Origin: Stratiolaelaps scimitus
Lineage: Eukaryota; Arthropoda; Arachnida; Mesostigmata; Laelapidae
DNA length: 64,000 bases
NCBI GenBank assembly: GCA_019614645.1
Contig: JABWDB010000007.1
Coordinates: 8,817,501 to 8,881,500 of the forward strand
Reading direction: 5' to 3'
Shown here: piece by piece, positions 28,001 through 35,500 of the stretch
Layout of the letters: each line of letters begins with the position of its first letter
Position numbering within the stretch: the stretch's first letter is position 1
Position numbers and translations under genes: made by a program
Notes under the pieces: generated by a model
Databases searched by the model: none
Seen by the model: only the letters and a program-made list of their open reading frames with translations
What the model was told of the DNA's origin: nothing

Positions 28001-29239
28001 GCTTCGCCAAGGGCAAATCAGATAGCTGTATACATAGATCGATGTTCACGTCCGCTTTCTGTTTAAGCGTTGACGTGCGCGATGAATAGCTCCGTTTGGT
28101 AATTTTACCTCGTGTGTCGCGTCTAGTAAGCCCATTGTGTGGCATTGTGACCAGGCAGATGATTAAATCATTTCTAAGTCCGCTGGATATCTCGTCTCGG
28201 TAGTGGAAAGCTGGAGTTTTTTTTTAGACGTGTTCAACGAACTAACAGAGTTTTGGCCTTGAAAAGTTTTAGTTATGACAAAAAATTAACCTCAAGGCTT
28301 ACTCGAAGTATTGCACAAGCTGTATTCTCATCCTGGATGTGAATTTACATCGTGAATACGGACAATGCCGCAAAATTGGTTACGGTTCAGAATGAGTCTA
28401 GTTGTCGTTTGCTATTTGTGTAATAATCATTTATGACACCATTATAATAAGATTTATTCAAACATGCAGTAGTTAGGAATTATTTCTAGGGATTATGGGG
28501 GGGGCAGAGGTGGACAATGTCCCGAGGAAGGCGATGGCATTGCCTCTCTGCACAGCGAGGGACAGGCGCTGCAGACGGAAAGAACCTGCGCGCTTGTCCC
28601 CAGTTGCGCGGATCAACCTATGATAGACCCCTTCGAGGAAGATCGCAGTGAGAGGGCCGTGCCCGCCCAAGGTCTCAAAAGCAAGGACACCATTTCATTA
28701 CACCTCAGCCTTGAGTTGATTAGTAAAATGCAGGAAACACCTATACGGTATGCTAAATGGTCGAATATGCCCGTAGTAACGAGACCATACGATACACAGT
28801 TTAACCTAGATGGACTCTCTACATTATCGTCATTATCACTCGACCTGGCGAAACACCTTGAAACTCTAGGACGAATCGAGATGAACGCATACGGATCCGT
28901 TACATTCGCTCTTCGATTGTTCAGAGCTCGTACATCTGTTTACGTCCATTTTCCGTTCGCTTGTGTTAGTGAACAAACCACAGGCGTGTTGTCGGCTGTT
29001 GCTAATATAATACTAACCTGTTTGTTTGGAAGACACTTGCACTTTGGCGGGCAGAGGGTGCTCGAGGCGACAAGTCCTTTGTTGTGTCCACCGTTTCCAC
29101 TGCTGGTTTCATCATTGCTATTTGGATTATTTGAGCTAGTTCCGCCGCTCGAGGTCATCGACGCTTCACCGAAGGTGGTTAGTGTCCCGAGCAGCAGGAA
29201 GACGATCAGGGCGAGACCCGGCCATCTGGCCTGACCCAT
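585..29239 (-). CDS. Secreted/GPI-anchored leucine-rich repeat protein (whole spliced CDS, 5 coding exons)
   Basis: Coding exons 29239-29018, 9375-9211, 8446-8278, 7996-7724 and 1099-585 join in frame into 447 residues. Residues 1-25 form a signal peptide (hydrophobic core LALIVFLLLGTL) and 26-60 a Ser/Gly/Asn-rich spacer. An LRRNT cap has Cys63, 67, 69 and 77. About ten 23-25-residue LRRs run from residue 94 to 335. An LRRCT cap has Cys344, 346, 366 and 399. The C-terminus ends in a hydrophobic stretch after TPSSS with no basic tail, which suggests GPI attachment near residues 431-433. Possible N-glycosylation sites include NTT at 362 and 374. Repeats 5-8 lack the usual LxxLxL leucines (for example IIISNSVVRVF). 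The architecture resembles extracellular adhesion or recognition LRR proteins such as connectin or nyctalopin. I do not recognise the orthologue, so ligand and role are unknown. All four introns have GT/AG ends in matching phases (0, 0, 1, 1). Confidence 0.9.
1383..1430 (+). other. Cluster of five G-runs (G-quadruplex candidate)
   Basis: Within 48 bp the plus strand has five runs of 5-8 G separated by 1-8 bases. This exceeds the usual four-runs-of-three rule for quadruplex formation. It lies about 280 bp upstream of the exon 5 acceptor in the sense of transcription, where the transcript is C-rich. Confidence 0.6.
1437..1800. repeat. Three diverged tandem copies of a ~130-bp repeat
   Basis: The phrase AACATG(G)..CTATGTA followed by GGGGT starts copies at about 1437, 1572 and 1701, so the periods are about 135 and 129 bp. 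Copies 2 and 3 also share GACGAGCTGAACA and TTTTGCAATAGGT. Divergence between copies suggests an old array. There is no coding signal. Confidence 0.6.
2261..2297 (+). repeat. 37-bp direct repeat (partner at 1774-1810)
   Basis: The sequence beginning AATAGGTGTTCCTATACCTA and ending GACCGTTTTCGA occurs at 1774-1810 and 2261-2297 with one mismatch. A weaker third copy starts at 1646. The core is itself an inverted repeat (AGGT...ACCT). It links the 130-bp repeats with the edge of the hairpin array. Confidence 0.7.
2360..3290. repeat. GC-rich hairpin satellite array, 14 units in 177-bp higher-order repeats
   Basis: A hairpin CAGGAGCCGNAGGCTCCTG (8-bp stem, 3-nt loop) starts at 2394, 2462, 2516, 2571, 2639, 2693, 2748, 2816, 2954, 3008, 3077, 3131, 3186 and 3254. 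Unit spacings cycle 68/54/55, giving a 177-bp higher-order repeat. Each unit is followed by a variant of TCATACAACTGCG. In every third unit the right arm is degraded (GGCGACTG). Because 177 is a multiple of three, several frames on both strands are open, which explains the long reading frames here. I do not read them as genes. Confidence 0.9.
2851..2935. repeat. AT-rich spacer of the hairpin array, copy 1 (copy 2 at 3289-3361)
   Basis: The spacer starts TGCGTCTCAGAAACTCCCG and runs through CTCCAACATGTAA to CGCGAGCGGGACT. It recurs 438 bp later with a few changes, so the whole module (hairpin units plus spacer) is duplicated. Confidence 0.8.
3362..3405. repeat. Terminal 44-bp palindrome of the repeat block
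   Basis: GACTAGAGTTGGCC at the left pairs perfectly with GGCCAACTCTAGTC at the right (14 bp). The interior GCCC-GCA-GGGC adds a second stem. It lies directly at the end of spacer copy 2 and ends the GC-rich block, with an ordinary AT-rich intron beyond. Confidence 0.85.
4289..4311 (+). repeat. GA microsatellite
   Basis: An interrupted (GA)n run, purine-rich on the plus strand, sits within a wider GA-rich stretch from about 4220 to 4340. Confidence 0.8.
4750..4777 (+). repeat. 14-bp perfect tandem duplication
   Basis: CTCGAGCCTGCCAC is repeated twice head to tail. Confidence 0.9.
6194..6206 (+). repeat. Poly-G run
   Basis: Thirteen consecutive G on the plus strand. The exact length may be affected by sequencing error. 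Confidence 0.7.
7724..7996 (-). CDS. Coding exon 4: degenerate LRR5 to LRR8
   Basis: The 273-bp exon starts after TATTCACAG and ends at TCAG|GTAAGT, phase 1 at both ends. It encodes residues 186-276 plus one base. Four repeats are recognisable by length and by the AF.G/AF..I segments, but their strand motifs depart from LxxLxL (VGVIYMPLRVDTI, VTELAFDQMKSDAI, VDRIIISNSVVRVF). This irregular centre may mark a binding face or a curved cap. The frame is open throughout, so it is not decay. Confidence 0.88.
7997..9210 (-). other. Introns 3 (7997-8277) and 2 (8447-9210) flanking exon 3
   Basis: Both introns have GT/AG ends on the minus strand. Intron 3 contains a short TA tract at about 8217-8242, just inside its 5' end. 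Intron 2 holds nothing recognisable. Confidence 0.8.
8278..8446 (-). CDS. Coding exon 3: LRR2 to LRR4
   Basis: The 169-bp exon encodes residues 130-185 plus one base. The acceptor is TTCGTTTCAG (exon starting at 8446) and the donor is GCTG|GTACGC, leaving phase 1. It contains two textbook repeats, MEELSLQNNPLTVL and IQFLNLGYNRIQSI, each followed by the AF..L spacer of extracellular LRRs. The next intron is only 281 bp. Confidence 0.9.
9211..9375 (-). CDS. Coding exon 2: end of LRRNT, LRR1 and start of LRR2
   Basis: The 165-bp exon encodes residues 75-129, phase 0 at both ends. It is preceded by a CT/TG-rich polypyrimidine tract and TTTGCAG, and followed by ACG|GTAAGA. It supplies the last LRRNT cysteine (ILC) and the L-x-x-L-P element, then repeats with LKKLLLDNNQIT, the canonical LxxLxLxxNxI segment. 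The following intron is 764 bp. Confidence 0.9.
11240..13431 (+). other. GC-rich island, no recognisable protein
   Basis: GC-rich, CpG-containing DNA with several overlapping open frames, none resembling a known domain. It ends with a consensus plus-strand 5' splice site, GTTGC|GTAAGT, at 13431/13432. It may be a non-coding or first exon, or simply open GC-rich intron. The evidence is weak. Confidence 0.2.
13863..13891. repeat. Perfect 13-bp-stem hairpin
   Basis: GCAGATGCGGACA, loop TGT, then TGTCCGCATCTGC. No U-run follows, and the surroundings are ordinary intron. Confidence 0.8.
14658..14677 (+). repeat. CT microsatellite
   Basis: (CT)n with about ten units, 50 bp after a short TA tract at 14590-14606. 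Confidence 0.85.
15378..15919 (-). other. Two adjacent minus-strand open frames, possibly exons of an unknown small protein
   Basis: A 71-codon frame at 15919-15704 contains KACENYGRRPYESCARATAQ. A 68-codon ATG frame at 15584-15378 contains ACDIEYSCSKIDPSEDIKYL. Both read as balanced Cys-containing protein. An AG acceptor precedes each (GGTGAACAG and TTATTTCAG), but the second has an in-frame TAA just before its ATG, and I find no clean joining donor. They may be pseudogene remnants or chance frames. Confidence 0.15.
17333..17354. repeat. TA microsatellite
   Basis: (TA)n run of about 20 bp. Confidence 0.85.
18091..18131. repeat. Perfect 16-bp-stem hairpin
   Basis: CCGTTATTGACCTCTT pairs with AAGAGGTCAATAACGG across a 9-nt loop. 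A poly-A run lies just upstream. Related fragments (TTATTGACTTGG, ATGGCCACTA) lie within the preceding 130 bp, suggesting a small foldback element. Confidence 0.85.
20020..21100 (+). other. GC-rich island ending in a consensus donor
   Basis: This stretch includes a CTG repeat at 20437-20474 and many CpG, with no recognisable domain in any frame. CCACTG|GTGAGT at 21100/21101 is a consensus plus-strand 5' splice site. Leucine- or serine-rich readings here come from the triplet repeat. Confidence 0.2.
20437..20474 (+). repeat. CTG/TTG trinucleotide repeat
   Basis: Interrupted (CTG)n of about 12 triplets. Confidence 0.85.
28473..28694 (-). pseudogene. Transposable-element-derived C-terminal coding fragment
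   Basis: The minus strand is open from just after a TGA at about 28697 to a TAA at 28475-28473 and reads FETLGGHGPLTAIFLEG ... KRAGSFRLQRLSLAVQRGNA. I recall the motif R.GSF..QRLS.A.QRGNA from the C-terminal part of repetitive-element proteins in many invertebrates, but I am not sure of the element class. An AATAAA (minus strand, complement at 28453-28458) follows the stop by about 15 bp, then a TTATTATAAT tail like a LINE 3' end. It lies 320 bp inside intron 1, in the same orientation as the host gene. There is no start codon, so it is a 5'-truncated copy. Confidence 0.5.
29018..29239 (-). CDS. Coding exon 1: signal peptide, spacer, first half of LRRNT
   Basis: This part encodes residues 1-74. 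ATG at 29239 has a strong start context (A at -3, G at +4) and opens a classic signal peptide ending near GEA-S. A low-complexity Ser/Gly/Asn spacer follows, then CPPKCKC, the first three cysteines of an LRRNT cap. The 5' splice site CAG|GTTAGT (GT at 29017-29016) ends the exon in phase 0. Joining to exon 2 completes the LRRNT as CPPKCKCLPNKQ then ILCQEAGLDSLP, matching the CPxxCxC...C...L..P pattern, so no coding exon seems to be missing between them. An in-frame upstream ATG exists at 29512. Confidence 0.88.
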
Positions 29240-29529
29240 CGTACCCGACGACCATATGGGACTCGTTAGTGCGGTCGCAGAACCCCACCGATGCTTGTAC
29301 AGAGGCGGCTGCTGCTGCGTCGAATGCTGTGCTTGTTGTATGTGTTGTAGCTGTTGCTGAAGATGGCCGTGTCGCCGTATTCGCTGCGGTTGGCCGTGAA
29401 ACGCCGGGCCGCGTATTCTATCGTCGCTGCTGCCTGTTGTGCTTCTGCTTTGGCTGTCGCGGCTAGCCGCGCACCCGCTACTGTCATGGTGGCCTATTGC
29501 CGCCCGCGGCATTATACAGCAGAGACCGC
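29240..29529 (-). other. 5' part of the first coding exon: UTR or an N-terminal extension
   Basis: The frame stays open from a good 3' splice site (TTGTTGCCACAG, exon starting at 29529) to the proposed start at 29239. An ATG at 29512 would add 91 residues, Gln/His-rich around HLQQQLQHIQQAQ, before the signal peptide. That would bury the signal sequence 90 residues in and make it a signal-anchor instead. The signal peptide directly behind the 29239 ATG makes the shorter form more likely. The splice acceptor implies at least one more 5' exon above 29531, which I could not place. Confidence 0.6.
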
Positions 29530-30899
29530 CTGTGGCAACAATAACAATTTCAAAACGCACAAAGTGAAACGGGTTAGTATGCGGAATGGACAGCTGAGAA
29601 TAATTAGCTAAATTAGTAGAGTTCATTTTGTGTTTGCGTTTCTCCTGCATTCTTGATAGTGGCGACCTTGTTTTTTTTTTTAAAACAACACGGCAGACGC
29701 ATCTTCTAGAAGAATCTTGTGGGAAGCGTAATAAGTAATAAGTGCTTGATGTAGATATTTTCAATGATTGAACATTACTTTTGTTTATTTCACAAAGTCA
29801 GGTTATTTGATCTATAGAAATATGACTATATATAGGCGTATATGTGCGAACTGTCCCCCGCCAAGTAACCTTGTACGTCGAGAGAGACGTCAGCCTCACG
29901 AAAAATAACAACTTTGAGGCGGTACATCTGTTGTAGAACTTGTTGGCGTTATTGCTTCTATTCTGCGGGCCCCAAGGCTACGGCTGTGCTAGAAATGGCC
30001 AGTCCATTCGATCGCCTATCCCACTGCTTATTGTTCGCATATATGTAGATGGAAGCATACATGGCGCTTATGACAGGACCTAATGCAGAGCGGAAGAACT
30101 CGACATCTATGAGAGTTGGAGTCTAAGACAGGGAGAGACAAGAACTTAGTCTCTGCATTCGTCAACAGGAAAATACGTAGTTACGTTCAAACTCGCAGAG
30201 AAGCGTTTGTCTGCCTAATGCAGCGACTGACTTCTTCGATCCAGTCACAAACTAAATCGAAAACGACAAGAATATGACGAGGCCGCACGGGCTGACAGTC
30301 GCAACTATTATAGCTCACTCTGGCTGGTATCACCTCCTGGTTGTCAATAAGCTCAGCTATAGGATTCCGGTCGAATTAGATTGTTCCCCAGTGATGCTCG
30401 TCATTTCGGGATTGTCTATATGCATCTTGGAGGAGAACGCGGCCCTTGAATGTCAGTGAGACCCGTGTTCAATTAGAGTAGATAGATTATCACCCAACCC
30501 TACAATTCGAGTGCTTAAAACAAGGCTGTATAGGGGGAGGGTCCAGATATTAGTGAGCTTAGAGCAGCGTCAGATAATACCCAGAAATTCGGTGGTTTGC
30601 GAAGATATTGCTAGCATTGAACAGCCGTCCGATGTCTGTTGGAGAAAGCCCCGTTAACAAGAGCAAGACAGGGATATTACGGTTAGGGGAAGACGTACGT
30701 TTTTGGTGGAAAAGCAAAAAAATCGCATTTTCAATTAAGAAATTAAAGTGGGTGTACGGTTGACAGGGATTATGAAACCTATCACTCACTATCAGTCTAC
30801 TTCATTCTTACTATGAACTTATTCTTTCCTAATGTAAATTTACACGTGGCCTTACTATATATTAACTTGCTTTTGCGACAGGCCTCCAGTCCCTTTCCA

Positions 30900-31050
30900 A
30901 ATCTCGGTACCTATCTGTGTTATGAAATTACGACGAGATGTGTCGGGAGAAAGATTCACAACTCCCTGAGGCCAAGAGAGGATTTGAATCTGCGATCTGG
31001 GACATCTCTCACTACCTATCTATTTATCCAAGCTGTGCCCGCAGATACTT
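30900..31050 (-). mobile_element. tRNA-derived SINE-like fragment
   Basis: Read on the minus strand, GGGATAGCTGAAG resembles a pol III A box. About 60 nt later CAGATTCAAATCCTC resembles a B box (GGTTCRANNCC). GATCGCAGATTCAAATCC is shared in part with the fragment near 62.65 kb. It is too diverged to fold as a functional tRNA. Confidence 0.35.
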
Positions 31051-31238
31051 CAGCTATCCCTTAAATCCTGTACACATTAAAGGTATACAGTTTAGTATAA
31101 TCTAGAATAATCCTAATAAGAAGCTTCTTTAGGAGTGTCTCCTGGTCAAACATCGATGCATTTTATCGAATGATGTAGCAAGTGTGATCTCACCCGATCC
31201 TAATTGGTCACCACCTGCGAGTCCCGTGTTGTGACATA

Positions 31239-31285
31239 TAGGAGAACTTAAGCATTGTGAAATTGCAGTTCCTCTGATAAACCGA
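31239..31285 (+). repeat. Dispersed repeat, copy 1 (copy 2 at 42448-42492)
   Basis: GAGAACTTAAGCATTGTGA, then TGCAGTTCC and ATAAACC, matches 42448-42492 with one substitution in the first block and a small indel. Both copies are in the same orientation. Copy 2 is followed by an (ATT)n tail, so this is probably the 3' end of a retroelement family. Confidence 0.6.
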
Positions 31286-32409
31286 TAAAGCTTAACCTTC
31301 ACCTTACCATCGATTGAACTGAATATTATTGGTTGTGAATCGGCTAGGAATCTTTGAAGCAATTGACCAATTCCCAAAATGTACATTGATGTTTACGGGT
31401 ATGTCGTTCAACTTATGGCTCTATTGCACATTAGTTTTACATCAGATGATCACATTCGTTTTATTCAGCGACAACAATCCTTTCTTTAAAAACCCTCTTT
31501 ATGCCTTTATGTCAAATATTCTGTACAAAGGGGCGCAGTCTTCTGTTGGTATTTAATTATATTTACATGAAGCTTATGGTGATATAACACTTTGATTGAA
31601 TTAGTCCTACGCGTGTGTATGTTCTGCTTGTATAGAATCTGCCGGTTAGCAACTGTTATCACCACGTTATCTATAATATGTACGTCTTCCATCTAACAGG
31701 GGTTTCGCCTGACCGTCTGATATAAATTTCGTTGCACTATTATGCTCACAAGCTGTCATTCAACTGTACATCATGCTCCCCGCTTCGCCAGCCTAACAAG
31801 TTTATCGTCTCCGCCGAAGAATCACTGCAATATGAGAAAGTTAACTGTCAATAATCGATGCTGGACGCACAGAAATCTCGATAGGGACAAACGTAGCAAA
31901 TACAGTAGTTGGCGCCACACCGCTAACCAGAGACATATATTTTGAGGACTTCAAATATACATGGAAAACTATATGGATGTCGACACTTGAGTTTTATCTC
32001 CTTCCTGACATGTGTTGGGGCGTGCATAGAGTCATCTCGTGTGAAACCAAAAGAAAAGGCGGAGGCTTTAAAGATTTACGAGTGGGTGCAGATTGATGAT
32101 TGGATCGCTTGTCGAATCACTCAGGCCGTCAAAACGAGCCTTTCCCTTTGAGGTATCCGTAGTACCCGTTCATAGATAGGATCGCGCTGCCAGTGGTAGT
32201 CTATCGACTAGTGACAAGCAGGTGTGCAAGCATAGTTTACGATCCGTGAGCTGTATGAAAGTGGAACGGGAAGTCGGAAAGGTCCACAGAGAAAAATCCC
32301 GAGTACCCTGCGAAGCAGCTGTGTGTCCGTATGTATTTGCGCGGCGAGAACTTTTTGTTCGAACAACCTTTGCATTGCATACAAAGTTTATTTTCACAAG
32401 AGGCGAAAT

Positions 32410-32500
32410 TCTCATTCAGGAATGACATACGGGGGTAGAGGAGGCACATACGTGAACTTTGCTGAAGGCTGCTAGTTCGAGTCCCGCAATGCATGATAGG
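32410..32500 (+). mobile_element. tRNA-like SINE head
   Basis: GGGGGTAGAGGAGGC looks like a D-arm/A box. AAGGCTGCTAGTTCGAGTCCC, about 25 nt later, is close to the T-arm/B box of a tRNA (GGTTCGANTCC). No acceptor stem pairs, so it is tRNA-derived and not a working tRNA gene. Confidence 0.4.
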
Positions 32501-35500
32501 TCCCCCTCTGAGCTCAAAGCCCTCGGGCTTGTACGGTGATGTTTAATAAAAGCCCTTCGACAGGCGTCTGGTATACAGCTTGAAATGTTAGTGAATAATA
32601 TATAATACCAACAAATCAACCCGTCGTAGGTAACACGCCTTGCGTGCGTGCGGTGCAGCGAATTTGCGCAACAGGCAACCAACCGGCACCACAGATAATT
32701 TGCAGCCGCAAGCGAGTGAAATTCTCAAGCGTGCAAAGTTTGGGTTACAAATTACACAGACATTAAGAAAAGTGCAAATGAAATTAGCGCGCCTACGAAA
32801 CTGGCTCTCGCATTTGCCGACCCATGGTAACCGTCGCTCGTACACTTCCAATTCGCTACGAGCAAAAGTTGCCCGCATAACGTTGATGCTTGTCATGGGC
32901 AAGGATCGCTTGCAATCGCTTCTACTGTATCTAAAATACAGACGCACGTCGGACTCTTTCGAAATTTCGGTCCTGTCTTCATGTCATCATGTTCATCCCG
33001 CTATTCACGAATCCCAATGTGCTATTGTGTAAGTGCCGCAATGTCGATTCCGCTGTAGACGTGCAGCTCTAAGATAGTGAGATGTTTTTTTTCCTGCATA
33101 GTGCCCCCTCTATGTATCTCCATCGCCCTATGTCCCATTTCTCGGACTCTTCATCGCATCCCTTTCGGCTTCCCGCGTCTCGTTTTGCTATTTATCCCCC
33201 TCGCCCCGACCTCGCTGGATCTCTTTCCTTCTTCACCCTTCGAGATATCAAAATGGCGTGAGAAAGTTAGAGAAGAATGGACCCGACGGCCGCTGTCGAG
33301 CACACGAACGCGTCGGGTCTCCTGGGGCGATTTCTCTATCGCTCGGCTGGCTCCGTGGAGCGAGTGTTGGGGAATACGGGGCACGAAAGGAGGAGTTCAG
33401 ACAGGTCCTCCTTTTATTCCTCGTTCAGGTGGCGCAGCCACCGCCGTCCGCACTCACTACCGCCATTGCCCCCCTCTGTCGCCGCTTCAGCCATTCTACG
33501 GTTCGTGGCTGTAACAGCAGCATCATCGCGCAGCAAGCTTACGTAAGCGGCGAGTGGAAGAACGGGACAACCAGCGCCACCGAAGCAGAGCACAGCTCAC
33601 TGTAGGAAACGCTTCGTCCTGACTAACCTGATGACCTTCGGCCGGTGTCTTTGCCTATTTGATGCAAACGACACAAAGGACAGTCAGTCGCCAGAAAGGA
33701 CGGTTATGGTCGTTGGTCCTGGCCGCCAGGATCGGGATAACCCCGAACGTTTCTCCGAGTCGTTCGACCGGTCCATGCTTATTTCAGTGTGCTTAGTTCA
33801 GGCGTACGGGAGTGGAGAGCTGACGGACGAAGTCTGCGACTCCTTTCTTCTCGTTCTTGTGACCTGTACGTTACGGATACTGGACGTGGATCACCGTGGA
33901 TACGAAACCACGTCAGCCGGCCGGTTAAGGTTGCAGCCGAACAGCAAGAACGAAAGGACGGGCGATGACAGTAGGTTCTTAAGTAGATTCCTTCGGTTAA
34001 GAGAGCTAAGGGACAAGCGAATAGATACAAATCGGAGAAATTCGCCGAGCTTTTACTTTTCACCTGGCAGTGGAACACTGCCCACGGCGAGGAACGTGCG
34101 GAAAAGCCAAAGACTGCCGATACGAAGAGGATACAAATAAAAGGCCATAGAAGAAGACTCCAAGACTTCAGTTGTCGAAGAACATGTTGAATCAATGTCC
34201 TTACGAGTTGTTCCTGATTTAGTGGTAACATGTTCGTGCGCATTCCTTTTCAAATACCAAACTCACTAAAATAACTAGAAAAAGTATAGTTACTATTCGC
34301 AGACATATCGTCGGAGGTCTTAACTTTCGACACTTATACAGGGTCATAATAACCGCGCAACAATCGTACCGGCTTTGGTATAGCGTCTATCATTAGATTA
34401 GTAAAAAAGCAGTTTTTTTTCTTGTCTGTCAAAGTGGCCCGGACCATGCTCTGTGGTTGGTGCAAGCTGCAGTTAATGGTACTTGGTATACAATATTCCA
34501 AAGCAAGACAACTGTCATGGTAAACATGTCCGGTACATCACACGCGTTCATGGTTTTCAGTAAATTATTTAGATCAACACGCCAAGGGGAATATGCATTC
34601 AAATCGAGAACCTAAGATCCAGTTCTTGCAAAATGTATAGGCTCGTAATCCCAAGGACGGTCAGCTCCACGAACAGTCAGATCCGAATAATCACACCGTC
34701 AACAGGTATGTTCTACTAACAATGTGTAGTTGGATTTCACCACAGATCGTGCTATAACTCAACACTCTCGTACGCGTATAGCATTGCAACAGCCCTATGG
34801 GCAGTATTTCGAATCATGTTCGGTCAGTGCTCTGGGAGGAAAACAGATCAGGAGATAATCGCGACTGCATGGCAAGCATTCCATCAGCAAATGGAATCGT
34901 TTGCGCGGCCATGCATTGTTCAGCCCTCCAGCTAACCCGTTGTCCTATCGCCAGCGACGATCCACCTGGCCCGTAAACAGTCCGCATCTCTCAGACCTCT
35001 CTCAGGTATGCGCTCGCCGGCTCCGAGGCTCGAGCTATTTGGTGTTCACCTATACACTATCAATATAAGCCAATAGCTATCTATCTGTGCATCGAAATAT
35101 CTGTATATAATACGTATGAAGGCAGGTGGGTTTCTGTCCAGGCAGACACAGCACATCAACTGAACGATACCTCAGTATCAGGTCGTGATGTGGCGTGACA
35201 CGACGCGGAATCAACCAACCGCCAGGCGAGCTCATAAATGAAGAGAGGGCGAGCAAGAGAGTGTGCGAGACGACTCGATACACTCACGCTAATAATAGCA
35301 ATAATAATATCAGCATTCGCAACAGTCAGTCCGAAGGGTAAGGAGTGATAGCTGCTCGTGTGATCATAGTCATATATATACCTTATTCGTGGATAGCGGC
35401 TGCTGGCATAGAAGCCTTTTACCTGATCAGGATCGCACGGACATTGGATATCCAGTAGCGTAGGGGCATAGCAGTATTCGGCGAATGTGCTGCCCGTGTA

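Larger units (their letters stand above)
9376..29017 (-). other. Intron 1 of the LRR gene (19.6 kb)
   Basis: The intron is bounded by CAG|GTTAGT at 29017 and a polypyrimidine-TTTGCAG at 9377-9376. It contains GC-rich islands (11.2-13.4 and 20.0-21.9 kb), two perfect hairpins (13.86 and 18.09 kb), a CTG repeat (20.44 kb) and a transposon-derived fragment at 28.5 kb. The stretches 9.5-11.2, 14-15.3, 16.8-20 and 22-28.4 kb show only simple repeats and chance-length reading frames. Confidence 0.7.

Noticed and set aside
27627..28145. 172-codon minus-strand ATG frame in intron 1
   Set aside because: Length is within what chance gives in 64 kb. No recognisable domain, and overlapping frames on the plus strand are equally open.
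33631..34243. 169-codon plus and 154-codon minus ATG frames that overlap
   Set aside because: Both strands are open over the same GC-rich DNA, with no domain on either and no splice support.
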